Notes: generated by a model from the letters alone, not told the origin. 64,000 bases of DNA from Euptelea pleiosperma (GCA_035048495.1 CM068549.1:16153103-16217102), one strand, 5' to 3'. Counted from the stretch's first letter, positions 10,277 through 22,756 are shown. Program-made: numbers and translations.

Positions 10277-13200
10277 TTAGTTTTTGGGGCCAATGTCCTT
10301 GAGTGTGCAGATCTGCTCTTCTCCCATCGCAGACATGACAGTCACTACAAGGTCTTTTCCTTCAGCAAACCCATCTTTAATCTACACGCGCCAAAATAAA
10401 TAACAAGTGTAAAGATCAACACAACCTCCACAAGTCCATTGCTACTTCACGCAGTCTCAACGAAGGCATATATGAATTAGAACTACAACAAACCTGGCTG
10501 AGCAGATTGTCATCGGTGGGAAGCCTCAGATCATCCTTAGTGTTCCCGTTTTCAGTTAAAAGGCTCACCTGCAAGTAACGCCAACCTCGGTTAGTTTAGC
10601 TAATAAGAACTAGTGAACGTGAAATACAACAAAGCAACTTCCAAACTTGCAATAACTTACAAAACCATCTTCAGATATGTCAATCAGCTGATAGTCAGTA
10701 CGATTAACATGGGGAACCTGCAAAGAAGATATAATAAATAGGCAATTAGCAGGCCAATCAACTTCTATAGCACTACTGGCAGAGTAAGGTTGGGGTTCCA
10801 TAATTATTGGGTCGAGCCAGAAAGAGAACCCTGTAGAAAGAAAGAAAAAAAGGAAATGGGAAGAGCTGTACATCACAGTTGTGGGAAGAAGGCACAATAT
10901 CTTCAAGCTTCTTGGCGGTGAATATATCAATCCCCACAAAATGACACTTGGCATGACCATGCTTGCCTGTTTTGGAGGTGGAAACCTCAACAACCTGTTT
11001 GCAAAAACATCAGCAAGAGGGTCAGGTTATAAACTGTTGTGGGTTGGTCAAACTTCAACATAACAAACACAATGATTTTTTTTTTTTTTTATCATATAAA
11101 GGATGAAGCTGAAAATGATTTTAAAGCCTACAAGCACCAGGACACACCACAATAAGCATCGCAGAGAGTGCAGCACACTTCTTCAACACGCACGATATGA
11201 GTGACTTTCTCTATTAGGTAAAAGGTGAAGGTTACCTGCTGGTGCAGGCCACTCTCATGCTTTTCGGTGCAATGCCAAAGTGGGCTGCACGCTTTGCACT
11301 GCTTCCTAGCACAGCTCAAAAATCAAGCGCTGTTTGTGAAGCTGAATGAAAAGCATTGAAGGTTACCTGCTGGCGCAGGTCACTCATGCTTTTCAGTGCA
11401 ATGCCAAAGTGGGCAGCACACTTTGCACTGCTTCCTAGCACAGCTCAAATTTCAAGCGCTGTTTGTGAAGCTGAATGAAAAGCATAGGACGTTTAAGAAA
11501 CAGGAGCTGAATGAGATCAGTCCTAAGGATGCTTATGTCGATAACCCTAAGGGTTCGTTTGTGAACGAGAAATAGAAGCACTTCTACTTCTAGTAGAAGT
11601 AACTAGAAGTAGAAGTTGCCTACCATTCAGTGGAAGTGTGTTTGGAAGGAGAAAAAGTAACTTATTTGATATGGAAGGACGAAGTGCCATTTATAATTGG
11701 TATTAAAGGCTTAAAAGGATATTTTTGTCATTAAAAATGGCTGAAGTAGTCATTTATAATTGAAGCAAGTTTCACTTAATTTTTTAATCCACACATGCTT
11801 AAATTGAAGCAAAGCAAGACGTTATAAGTCAAAAAACCAAAAAATTTAGCTTCTGTTTGTAGTCAATTTTTAACTACTAGAAGTTACAAAAAAAAATACA
11901 GCATCCAAACTATATTTTTGACTTTTTACTTAAATAAGTAAAAGAGTTACTTTTTTCTGTGTTGCCAAACTCCCCCTAAATAGAGTAAGAAGGGCTTTTT
12001 CAGATAAGCCAAAGAAACAAAATTTGTAGACAGCTGCGAAAAATTTACTTGATGTGAACAATTCAATAATGGAAAATCCTTTGATTAACCAATTTAACCT
12101 TTCGCTCATTTCCCATAACAAAAAGTGGTATCTATATAGACCTTCAGAACATAGCAAAAACTCTTTCCTGACTTTGTATTTATTTTGCCTGAAACGCATT
12201 CACTTATCAAAAAAATCCCTCCAAAGCATCTAGACCCTCCATAGCCTACTCTTTTCCCTAAATTACTTATTAAAGAAGTGGAAGGCTATGTAACAAGGAC
12301 AACATTTTTAGGGTTTTTGCTGTGTTGAACATGACTCAACACAGATACGTGTGTGACGTGTGTCGACACATCCTGGCACGTGGAACAGTATCAGCCTTTT
12401 ATTTTAATGATATTTATTAAAAAATGATTTATAAAAGATGATTTATAAAAATGATTTGTTAAGTTGTAAAACACAGCTAAAGTAGACAAAGTAGAGTATG
12501 GAGGATTGAACACTCCAACCCTCGTTTAGAAATCATTTATTTCATAAAAAATTAATAAAATAAGGGTGATACTGTCGTATGTGTCAGGATGTGCCGACGT
12601 GTCCGGCACAACAAAAACCCTAAAACTGCCGTGTCCAAATCAGAATTTTTTTAAGATAAAAATAAAGTAATATATGAAAAGTGGAAGAAAACAATTACTA
12701 TATGCCATGGAACTATCCAATAACATAATAAATATAAGTAAATTTACAATAAGGATCTAGAAATGTTTCCTTTTACCTTTCATATATTTTTTCCTTATTT
12801 TAATTAGTCTTTATTTAAATATAACTAAAAATACATGTGTACGGACTGCATGTTAGACTTCTTAAAGGTGCTGTGTCAGACACCAACACATATGTCCGTA
12901 CCTTTTTACATAGCTAAAATATTAACTAATAATACATGTGTACGGACATATCTGCATGTTAGACTTCTTAAAGGTGCTGTGTCAGACTCCTCATATCAGT
13001 GTCAGACACCAACACAATGTCCGTGCCATTTTACATAGCTAAAACATGAGTACGAACATGTATGCATTTTGAATTTCCTAGAGGTCTCGTGTCAAACACC
13101 TCATGTTTGCGTCGGATATGTTTTGGTCTCATTGTTCATAGCTAAGGAATGATTTAATTCGCCAAAATGTGGGTGACTAAAATCTAATTTTTTACTCACC

Positions 13201-16200
13201 AACTAAAGATTTACTAGAACATAAAAAATGCCTGAAATTCGACCGAATTAAATCAAATTATTCGGTAAAACTAAAATTAAAAAATTGAGCATTTTTCACA
13301 ATTTTTGGGAATAAATAAAAACTTATAAAATACACAAACTATAATCAATTTGACTAAATTTTAGCTGGTCTAGCATCTGAATGAGATCACAAGCATACAT
13401 TGCTCCTCCCCTTTTTTTAGTGTATTTTATAAGTTTTTATAAGATTGTCTTATGAGGAAACCTAAGGTGCTGGTCACAAATACACACCTTGTGTAATTGT
13501 GAAGCCAAATTTTGCCATGCGACACGATTTTTGGGCCCACAAACCCCATTAATGTTTTGCCTACCTCTTGGTAAAGCTTAATCGAAAAAACTTGATTCTT
13601 AGTTGCATAAAGCAAAAGCGGGAACGATGAAGCGGGTGTTTTAAGGAAGCCCTAGCGTTTGGAATGCCTAAGAAACGTCCATACAGTACATATATATTCT
13701 ACAGAGAATTAAATTCTTTTAAAAGGATATACATATACATATTAATTGACAAAGGTTCAAATAATATGATAAATTAGTGATTAGGAAATTCTATTTGAAG
13801 TGTATAATGTTATTTTTGTGGTCGAGCATCATAACTTTTTAAGTTCTTCAAAACGTAAGAGAATCATTAAGTCTTGCTTCCAAAATTTCCTGTCAAATAC
13901 TTGTTTAACGAAGCAAAAGTCCGCCTCAAAGAAGTTTGGGTTTCTGTCGACTTAGAACTACGAGTCTGAAGTATTCCCAAGTCAGAAACGTGAAAGCGTG
14001 GTTCTAAAGCGGAAGCGTTACCTTACATGGGAGTTTTCTACAACTAAGGCTTGATTAGCAAACCATAGCCGTTGGATTTAAGTTTTTCTTTCATCATAAG
14101 CTTCATGAACACAGGCCCATGAGTGAAAACCATGGGGTCTCGGTCCATGATGAAAAATGCTCAAATCCAATAGCTAAAAATCACTGAAAAGGCTGATTGT
14201 TTGGGTGTTGGTTCACCATATGGTGGTCCTAAATGTGTTAGAAAGTGTGCCACGTGGGAAGACTTCACACATACGTGAGTCGCGTATTTGTGACCAACAC
14301 TTTACGTTCCCTCATAATAATTTAATAAGTTATTAAAAACAAAGAAGAATAGTCAAATAATAAAAAATGTATACATAGTCAAACAGGGCCATATAGGTGT
14401 GCTTGTCTAACAGTTCTCTTAAAATAAAAATAGGGAATTGATTTTTCCAGTGAACTTTTCGCCTCACATTTTTCACATGTTGACAGAAAAACTCCCTAAA
14501 AAGAAAATAAGGACAATTTTGTTAGAGGGGTATTTTCGTCACATGTGGAAAATTTTGACAAGAAGAGGCAAAATGCTCACTGGAAAATCAATTCCCTAAA
14601 AATAATCTTTTATTTTAAATATATACATAATTAAATAAAGGATAGAAAGAACTAAGAACTCTAATTTGCTCATATGTTTGCCGTTGCATTGAATTAGCCC
14701 ATGATTTTGAACAACTGTGTAATCTTGGCTCTTAAGGTCATAGTATTTCAAAAACCAGCATCCATATGTACCGACCACCGTCTATTTGGCATTTGTTACT
14801 CCAAATGGGTGCATGTTGTGAGATAATGGGTTGAGTGTGTTTCCATACTTGTTTTATCATTTCTTGACAGTGTGTGTTTCCTATGTTTTCACTGAGATTC
14901 CCTAAGCCTCCTTAATTACCATTTTTCCCTGCGAAACTTCCCTATAATTTGCCAAATTAATTCCCATTTTTTACTGACTGAAGTTTACAATTAAGTCGAT
15001 GTTTCGTACCTTGCCCTCTAGAATTGTATGAGGATATATACATAAACTTTAATTAAGGCCATCTAATTTACTATTGGAGCGTTGAAGGAAATTAAGAGGA
15101 TTAACGATGCAGAAGCATCATGTCACAGTGGTCCCGAGATACACCGAATCAGTGAAGAGAATCTAAGTCAGTGGACCCCACAAGAGTAGCTTAAGATCTA
15201 TTCAATTTTAATTAAGAATTTCTTTTTTAGGAAGTTAATTATGATTGTTTAACTTGGTTAGAAATTTGTTAGTTTCTAGAATTAGATTAAGAAGTTTATT
15301 AACTTTTACAAGTAGAATTTTAGGAGAATTAGGAAAGTTAGAATTCAGAATTCTATAAATATATGTAATGGGAGAACCCCAAGGATGGAGATTATTTACT
15401 TGAATGAAGATTTATTTTCTTTTGGGAGTGATTTCCAATTTTGCTATGTGTGATGCCTAGAACGGAAGAGTGACATAGGAGTGATTCCTTCAATAACCCA
15501 GAAGAGTGATACTTCCCGAAGAAGTGATTCCTTCAAACCCGGTGGAGTGGTTTCACCGAGACGCTCTCTTCGGCTTGCTGGTGCAGACAATTGCACGAAG
15601 TCAAATTCTTCAATCGAGCAGATTTGTAATCTGTTGTTTAATAGTGAAACTTTCGTGTGGCTCCGTGGTTTTTTCCCGATTTTGAGTTTTCCACGTATAT
15701 TGTGTGTAGTGGTTGTTTTCTATTGTGTCTTCTATTCTGCCTTGAATTTTGTATCCCAGGTCCTTGGATTGGTTTAAATCCTAACACAAAGTGCATAGTG
15801 TGACTCAGGTGTGCCTTATATTTCACCTAAAGAAGTATATTTACTGATAAAAGCTTGTCTGAAAAAAGGAATCCAATTTCCTAAATGGAACCAGAACATT
15901 AAAATCCCATAATCTTGAAAAAAAAAAATACACCAAACATAACATAAAAGAATATCCAAAATTCAGATAGAAAATTCATGTAAGGAGACCAAAAATAACC
16001 CGAGATTTTGATAGGAAACGTAAAATCAAAATAAATCCAATCAGGCCATAAGAAAATGCAAAATACCCACGAAGAAAAACATCAATCTACATAGTTATTT
16101 TGATTTTCCCACCTAATAGAATTTGAAAAAAAAAAAAAAACAAGCATAGCATCAATTACTTGAAGAATTAAAGAAACCATAAAGATCTTTAAACACACAC

Positions 16201-16549
16201 ACACACACACACACAAGTAAACCCAGATAGAATTCCAAGGAAAGAAAAAACAAATACACACATTAAAAATAAAGAAAAGCCCATAAAAGATAAAAACAAA
16301 GCAAACAAACCCAGATAGGAATGAGCATCAGAGACATAACCCATAAAAATATTACACTAACACATAAACCCAGATCAAATTTCTCAAAAAAAAAAAAAGC
16401 AAATACAAAGAGACAGAGGGAGAGACCTTGCAGGGCCTGGCCTTAATGACGATGTATCCGTTCTTACGGATAGTCCCAGCCTGTTGAGGGTAAGTCTTGG
16501 ACGCCCCTGCGTCCCCTTTCGCCTCAAAGTGATGCTCCTCGTCAGACAT
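10277..16549 (-). CDS. eIF5A: Eukaryotic translation initiation factor 5A (five coding exons)
   Basis: Coding exons on the minus strand are 16427-16549, 10872-10994, 10661-10717, 10494-10568 and 10277-10381, giving 160 residues, the usual plant eIF5A length. All introns have GT...AG ends in phase 0. The protein starts [20 protein letters not shown] and ends DIGPKN. The hypusine site is K52 in [12 protein letters not shown]. The N-terminal SH3-like fold is followed by the OB domain ([14 protein letters not shown]...). eIF5A binds ribosomes in the cytosol and relieves stalling, mainly at proline-rich stretches; hypusine is made by deoxyhypusine synthase and hydroxylase. An in-frame ATG at 16576 would add nine residues (MSERVGERE), but the start at 16549 matches the family. 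Intron 1 (10995-16426, 5,432 bp) is full of repeats. No broken residue is seen, so the gene should be functional. Confidence 0.96.
11226..11485. repeat. 131-bp tandem duplication in eIF5A intron 1
   Basis: Two copies (11226-11356 and 11357-11485) share TGAAGGTTACCTGCTGG..., TTTGCACTGCTTCCTAGCAC and GTTTGTGAAGCTGAATGAAA, with few differences. It is a recent local duplication inside the intron. Confidence 0.9.
11551..11976. mobile_element. Tourist-like (PIF/Harbinger) MITE in eIF5A intron 1
   Basis: This 426-bp element has ends GGGTTCGTTTGTGAAC and (reverse complement) GGGGGAGTTTGGCAAC. It is flanked by TAA on both sides (11548-11550, 11977-11979). A TWA duplication and GGG..TTTG termini fit PIF/Harbinger. 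The interior has an AGAAGTAGAAGT repeat. No coding capacity. Confidence 0.75.
12308..12628. repeat. Foldback element in eIF5A intron 1
   Basis: The ends TTTTAGGGTTTTTGCTGTG and CACAACAAAAACCCTAAAA are inverted repeats. The inner arms CACATCCTGGCACGT...CAGTATCA and TGATACTGTC...TGTCAGGATGTG also pair. The spacer is AT-rich. No clear target duplication. Confidence 0.7.
12830..13143. repeat. About 105-bp repeat, three copies, eIF5A intron 1
   Basis: Three decaying copies each contain ATGTGTACGGAC, GCATGTTAGACTTCTTAAAG, GTGTCAGACACC and TTTTACATAGCTAA, starting near 12832, 12942 and 13047. The third is most diverged. Their GTGTCAGACACC core is itself near-palindromic. Confidence 0.8.
13464..14307. 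repeat. Long foldback region with interruption, eIF5A intron 1
   Basis: GGTGCTGGTCACAAATACAC at 13467 is inverted as GTATTTGTGACCAACACTTT at about 14287, and the arms continue into a GCCACGTGG motif on the right. The 600 bp between contain unrelated sequence (13620-14030), so this looks like a MITE opened by another insertion. Confidence 0.5.
14433..14596. mobile_element. 164-bp TA-flanked MITE (Stowaway/mariner-like)
   Basis: The inverted ends GGGAATTGATTTTTCCAGTG and (reverse complement) GGGAATTGATTTTCCAGTG are flanked by TA on both sides (14431-14432, 14597-14598). The terminal sequence is not the classic Stowaway CTCCCTCC, so the superfamily rests on the TA duplication. Confidence 0.6.
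15121..15788 (+). repeat. Candidate solo LTR in eIF5A intron 1
   Basis: The sequence starts TGTCACAGTGGTCCCGAG and ends CCTAACACA. It has a TATA box (TATAAATATATG, about 15355) and GT-rich downstream sequence typical of copia LTRs. No target duplication could be matched, and there is no internal region on either side. The small ORF 15481-15777 has no recognisable domain. Confidence 0.4.
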
Positions 16550-16645
16550 TTCTCTCTCTCCGACTCTCTCACTCACTCACTTTCTCAGCTGAAGAAGAAA
16601 CAGAAGAAGAGGAAGACCTCAAAAAGACAACCTCTATTTACCTGT
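16550..16645 (-). promoter_or_regulatory. eIF5A 5' leader and candidate TATA region
   Basis: Upstream of the start, the minus strand is a GA-rich leader (GTGAGTGAGTGAGAGAG, AGAGAGAGAAATG) about 60-90 nt long. It is preceded by an AT-rich TATA-like GGTAAATAGAGG at about 16632-16643. The position suits a start of transcription near 16605. This rests only on base composition and spacing. Confidence 0.4.
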
Positions 16646-16921
16646 CCCTGTCTCTAATCTCTATCTATTCTTTTCAATCCCTTTGATCACCTTGATAACC
16701 CCACCACTCCTCTCCTCACTCTAGGCTGTCACACTCATCATCTTAACCAACCCTGGTTAAGTTAAGAAAGATTCAATCTTGACCATTGATGGTCTTACCT
16801 CAACCTTCCCACTGATGGCTGGGATTTGTTCTAGAGAAGTGTCTATAAGAATATGCCTTACCTTTATTTGATCTTTTGATTCTTTTTCTTTATAGATTGA
16901 TGGTCAAAAAATCAGATCCTG

Positions 16922-17299
16922 ACAGTCGGGTTCGGGTGACCAACATTTTTGACCAACACCTTGGTGTACCCACATAGAAGATGAATCAATGGCTGATTTT
17001 TGGTGAGGATGATCTCCTTACCATATAGATAACCCCAACAAAAAATCAGCCCATTCTGAAATTTCTAACCCCGTTAGATGTGGTTTTCAAGCTACACGGT
17101 GAAAATCGACGGTCCATAATTCTTCAACTTCTAAATCAGTCTATGAATGTCAGAATGATTTGAAGTTTTGTGAGGATGATCTCCTCACCATAGGATCGTC
17201 CTCACCAAAAATCAGCCATTGATTCATCTTCTATGAGGGTACACCAAGGTGTTGGTCAAAAATGTTGGTCAAAACTGTTGGTCACCGGAACTCGACCCT
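16922..17299. repeat. Long inverted-repeat MITE near the eIF5A promoter
   Basis: The left arm (GGTGACCAACATTTTTGACC, AACACCTTGGTGTACCC, AGAAGATGAATCAATGGCTG) is mirrored on the right (TACACCAAGGTGTTGGTC, CAGCCATTGATTCATCTTC). Arms are about 90 bp. Inner blocks with GAGGATGATCTCCT are also inverted. No convincing target duplication. Confidence 0.75.
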
Positions 17300-17399
17300 T
17301 CTCCTAATTTTAAGTCCTCCTATTGCACGTGTTGAATGTGGGTTAGAATTTGAGAAGGGTCGTAACGTAACAAGGAGAAAATATCTGCTGGGAAAGCGT

Positions 17400-17613
17400 A
17401 ATGTAACAAGGGTCGTAATTATTTTCAAGGGTTGATTTTAACCGTGGGAATTTGAGCAGTAGTGACCATTATTTGAGGTTCAAAGATCCACAAGTTTGAA
17501 ATCACTAATCAAGCTGATTTTTGGTTTGTAGGTCCACTTAGGGATTGGAAAAACATCCATACGGTCAGAGTCCTCAAAGGGTGTACCACGTGGCTCATAT
17601 TTTACTCGGATAA
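17400..17613. repeat. G-box-family MITE, right half
   Basis: It runs from the family centre (GTTGATTTTAACCGTGGGAA) through AATCACTAATCAAGCTGATT, ACATCCATACGGTCAGAGTC and TACCACGTGGCTCATA to the TTTTACTC terminus. The left arm is missing. Confidence 0.65.
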
Positions 17614-17769
17614 TAGGGACCCAATGAAGCGTATCATCATTATTCGGGTCGGGTAAGAGTTCTGGCATGACTTTGATACCATTTCTAGCTAGGATCTATT
17701 TCAAAACCCAACTCATGGTCCATTTCTCAATGAACCAGGTTCTTGAAAGTAGAAACCTATCTAGGATAA

Positions 17770-18055
17770 CAAGTAAAACTTCTCACAACGCAAAATACGA
17801 GCCACGTGGCAGTCTTAGTTGACGCTGACCGTATGGATGTCTGGCCAGTCCCACTGTGCACCTATAAACCAAAAATCAGCCTGATTAGTGATTTATAACC
17901 TTTGGATCTTTGCACCCAAATAACCCTCAATAATGCTCAAATTCCTTTGTTAAAATCAACCCATGAAAATAACTTCAATGGAGTGTCGACTGGCCAAACA
18001 TCCATTCGGTCAGCATCCACTAAGAGTGTGCCATATGGCTCGTATTGTAGGAAAA
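17770..18055. repeat. G-box-family MITE, internally deleted
   Basis: The left end AGTAAAACTTCTCACAACGC leads through GAGCCACGTGGCAGTCTTAG, GACCGTATGGATGTCTGGCC and CCAAAAATCAGCCTGATTAG. The right arm lacks the AATCACTAATC block and resumes at TGGCCAAACATCCATTCGG. Confidence 0.65.
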
Positions 18056-20272
18056 ATATTCGTATGGCTGGGGAGGATCGAGGAAAGAGCTGTTGGGGAC
18101 CTCAAGGGGGATAAATGAGTCACTTGCCTGTTGTTAGCAGCCACTTTTTGACTGCAAACATTGTTGAGAAAAAGAAGAATAAACCAAAGATGCAAACAAC
18201 CACAACACAGAGATTTACGGAGTTCCCTCTAGCATTATTAGTCTCTACATAACATAACAGACATAAACCACTTTTTGGCAAAAGTGAATGGGTCTAAGGC
18301 AAATATCTGTTGGATGTTGCGCCACCGAGCGCACACACAAATGCTGCAAATATTTGCACGCAAATCTTTTTATCTTTTTGGTAAGCTTAAGATTACTGCT
18401 GCATCCCCTTCTAGCAGCAGCTGTTTGAGATCTAATTATTGAGCTATTTCAGCTTCTTTGACTGGTTGTTCTTGCTTTCAAAAAGGCTCCCATATGATTC
18501 CTTGCAATTAGACCTGCAAGGAAGCATCTGTATGTGTTAATCTTAACCTAACTTGTGGAATATAGTCCATGTCAAGTCCTTTTCTGCTTTGGAATTTTCG
18601 TTTAAATTTTCAAGTAGTGGTGTTCTTGGGTTGGAGAACCTACTCAAGACGTTGTTTTCGACAACTTCATCAAACACTTTCACTGTCCATGTGGTCCAAG
18701 AGATAGTGGCGGCCATGACTTCCCATTCATGTCTTATCAAGATTAACGTGTGAAACTGCATCAGAAAAGGAGATGAATATCAAGTGTTTCTTCTTCTCAT
18801 TAGACTATTGGCCAAAGATCTCGTCGATGTGGAATATGCGCGCATTTGAGTGAAGTTGTTTACACAAGAAAAATTGATCTCGGAGGTTCAGGTGTGCTCC
18901 ACTGTTGCTATGTGTGCTACTAGTTCGATTTTCCAAAGCAAAGTCAAGTGATGTCTAATGTGGATACATTACATAAGCATTTAATCTCGGCCTTACACGT
19001 GTCACGTCACATATCTAAGTGCTTACATATGGGCCATCGTTTAATACCGAGGAACCCAATTAATACAACATTATTTGAATTCCTTTTTTTTTTAAATATT
19101 CCAACAAGATTCAATGTCACCTACACTCGTTCGACGTGGTAGGAATCTTGCTGAGTCAGCACAAAGTGCAGTCATATAAAAGAAAAAATTTCTAAATATT
19201 GGCTAAGGCTAATGATAGAACAGGTCCGAAAAGAGCCCAACTCCACCAAAGTTGGACTCCCTTAAAATGACACGATGAGGAAGGAGACTTTCTTAAATTG
19301 ACTACAGAGCAGTCTCCTCACTCAAAACTAATTTCTTCCGTAGATAAAAATCTTCTAGCTCTGGAAAACAGGGAATGAGACTTTCTTGGACACTAATCCA
19401 AAGAATCGAAAGTTTTCATTAATGTCCTAGTCCTTTTAACTTTGGATTTCTCTGAAAACCTATAAATACAGATCATTAGCAAAAGTATGATCATTGAATC
19501 TTAGTTTATTAAAGCCCCATAAATTATACTTGCAAATCACCTCTTCTCTTCCTCTTATTTTGAGCGTCACAATATTTTTTGCAGCCCCCCCCTCCCCCGA
19601 CATCTAGTCAAAGTTGATAATCGAATTGTGTTGTCACGGAGAAGGCCTTCAAATCAGTGATTGGAGCAGGTGCCATGGTGCTCCTAAACGCGTGAAAATT
19701 AGGGAAGTTGACTAGAGGGAAAGAATACGAAGATGAAGCACTAAATTCAAGTAGAGTAGTATATGTTTTGTGGAATTTTTGACATACACCTCAAGATGTC
19801 CAAGGAGTAGAAGAAGTAATGGCATCTTTCTATGATTTTTGAATAATTGCTGAATCTATATATTATGGGTTTTCATCCAAGATGTGGTTTGATTAAGCAT
19901 TCTGGTTTCTTTGTTTTGGTCCATCCATCATGAAATTGGACCAACTTGGAGGATCTTAACTTCAAATCTAGATTTTGGACCATATGTGCAAGTATGTCTG
20001 TGGGTATATTGAAAATATGCATCTCATAAAATCGCTGGAGTGGTAGATGCCCGGCCATGAGACTTTGGTGGGTTGGTCGCCAGTGATGGGCAGCTAACCC
20101 ATTGAAATCTTGGCTGGCAGTCCACCCATTGGTATCTCTTGGCTGGCAATCTTTGAGTGGTTTTTGTATTCGATCTTGATAAAAGAACCCCCTTCGTTCA
20201 TTAATAAGTATAATAGATGTTCAATGATTTATTGCAATATCATTTTATTGTGTTTTCGTAGAGAAGGATAAA
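18056..20272. other. Spacer; Tat-like LTR remnant within
   Basis: No gene is recognised. 19210-19600 looks like an LTR remnant on the plus strand: it has a TATA box (CCTATAAATACAG, near 19460), then TTTTGAGCGTCACAATATTT and TTTGCAG near 19558-19583. That order matches the end of the Tat-like LTR at 46689-47698 (TTGAGCGTCGGAGTGTGATT, TTGCAGG). The rest is AT-rich with chance ORFs. Confidence 0.35.
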
Positions 20273-20602
20273 TCTATATAACAAAATAGGGAAGTTGTCT
20301 CACCCTCTTACCCGGCTTCATAAAGGATGGCCGAGATCTTATCCCCCAAATGGACGGTGGATCTCAACCACTCACATCCGATTTTGGCAAACACTCTGTC
20401 TGAGAGTACCGTAGGCACAGGCCACCCACTAGTTATATAACAAGTGACAGTGGCTGTCTCCCCACTTCTACCCCCTATTATAGGCTTCAATAAATAAGGG
20501 TCGAGATCTTATCCCCTAACTGGACGGTAGATCTCAGTCACTCACACCCGATTTTGGCAAATGCTTTGTCGAGGAGTGTCATGGGTACGGGCCACCCACT
20601 AG
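20273..20602 (+). mobile_element. Head-to-tail Helitron dimer
   Basis: It starts TCTATATAACAAAATAGGG after an A and ends GGGCCACCCACTAG before a T. An internal junction at 20432/20433 reads CACCCACTAG|TTATATAAC, so two units of about 160 and 170 bp are fused. The orientation is opposite to the 7167-9297 array. Shared internal phrases include GATGGCCGAGATCTTATCCC and ATGGACGGTGGATCTCA. Confidence 0.75.
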
Positions 20603-22750
20603 TAATCATACAAGACGAAACATTATTCTTTCCCTAAATAGTAAGCCTGATCCATAAGTAGAAGAAAACAACTTGGTACCAATACATATAAGAAACAAAC
20701 CAACATAACAAAATTAAACTAGTCGCATAGACTAACCTAGATACGAAATCATAGAATAGGAATATAAATAGATGACCGAATACTTGTAACTGGTCGATTT
20801 GTGTGATGTAGCACGCGCATTGGATCACATTAAGAAGCTCTTGCAGTGATACTCGGCCTTTCCTTGCAGGAGGACCTCAACCCTCCATTCCACCAATGTA
20901 CATAAAAGCATTCGTATTCTTTAACTACCCAAATGACTTGAGACCCCAATTGAGATCCAAATTCGACGATATTTTAAGCCAATTGTTACAGTGATCTTGA
21001 AAACCTTAGACGAATGTGTGGTCCCTTGAGTCCACAAATTAATCTTATGCTATTACAAAAATAATGGCCGTTATAACGGATTCGGACATCCTCTGTTACG
21101 TTGTAACACAAAATAACAGCCATTATTTTCGTTATGATGGCCTTTATTTTCTGTTATAATGAAAAATAATGACCGTTATTTTTCTGAGAATTTTTTTTGA
21201 AAAAAGCCTGTTATTTTACGTTATTTTTCCATTATTTTCTCATTTTCCCTTTTTGCCCTTGAGTGTTACAATTCGTTATAACAGCTGTTATATAACAGAA
21301 AAAACGGTAATGCCCCATGTCCTTTATACCGTTATAACGGCTCCTTTTAAACCTTGATTAATACATTTGCTTGGATTTATTAAAAAAATAAAGTAATCTG
21401 TGATGGAAAATTTTTTCACACCCTATTCGATTTCTTTCCCAGTACTAGTGTACCCAGAAGGGCCAGAACCAGACCATATATTATATGGAAAAACATTTGC
21501 TGTGGCAAATAAATCCTTTTAGGAATATTCCCTTTTCATATCATGTGGGCCCCACCCTGTATATAAAAGTCCCCATATACCAGCCCCAACATTCACCCTA
21601 CCAAATTTGTTCCCTTCTTATATACATCAGTTCCTATTCCAGTACTGAAGCAGGTAGTCCTAGAACCGGATAATCGGGGTTGGTTCCGCTAATCAGGCAT
21701 CCATCGAGTGACATCCCCCACGTTGAGATCTAGTAAAATAGGCCAAGTTTGGGCCTGATTTAAAGTCCTGGGACTAAAAGTGAACCCAAAAAAGGATTCT
21801 AACTTTGAACCTCTAACAAGTTTTGGGTCTAGCATGACTGCATGATCCTCGATCTGGATTTTGGGTCAAGTTTTTTAGGCATGTGGTGGGCCAACCTAGC
21901 TCTTCCCCCCAATCGCTTTCACCATATACCTAACATGAAAATTACATGGAGCAGACAATACTGGTCTACCAATCAATGTGGTACAATGGTTATCTCTTTT
22001 TGAACCTTTGGGATCATCAAATCAATTTGATTCTAAGAGCTGATCATAACCGTTGGAACGTTGTACTAATCGGATGGTAGGGAACATTTTCTTTTCTAAA
22101 TCTTTTTTTAATCTGATTTTTTTTTTAAATGCAGTTTGATAAATTGACTCAAATAACAAGCATGTGAATGTGTCTCCATTCCCACACTTTTGAATGATCA
22201 AACAGTGTTGCAGTACAGAAGGATTTGATCAAAAGTTTGCCCTCACTTATCAATGTGGGTGTGGAAAATTTCATTCTTTTTATTGCTAATGGTGTTGGTA
22301 GTCAATGTGGGTGTGGAAAATTTTATGAAGGAAGACAAGTCAAGAAGCTCATCTCTTATGTGGAGGGACCATCTTCTTCCCCATCCTCAGGTCTCTAAAA
22401 GTCAAAAGACATCCAACATGCAGGAAAAGCAAAGAAATAACACCACCACATTAAAAATATGTCATGAACATGCCCTATACCTAACCTAATTATTTAAAGT
22501 TGGACTAGGATTATATTTATGAAAAATGATTTCATCAGATGATTGTAGCCACCTGATCTGTCATTTTCATTTCTCATAGTCAGTAAACTTATTATTAGTG
22601 GTTGTAATTGGATGGTTATGATTACCCAATTAGATCTTAATCCACATCAAATCACTGATTATATCTTTTTTCATTTTCTTGTTATAGTGAAGGGGCAATT
22701 AACCCATCTTAAGTATGGAAAGTTGGAAACAAAGCAAACAATGAGTTTGG
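20603..22750. other. Spacer with hAT MITE remnant
   Basis: About 21055-21356 is a hAT MITE: GGCCGTTATAACGGATTCGG at the left and CCTTTTAAACCTTG at the right, with the left terminus lost. At 22247 and 22299 the 21-bp phrase TCAATGTGGGTGTGGAAAAT is directly repeated. No gene seen. Confidence 0.45.
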
Positions 22751-22756
22751 GTATGC

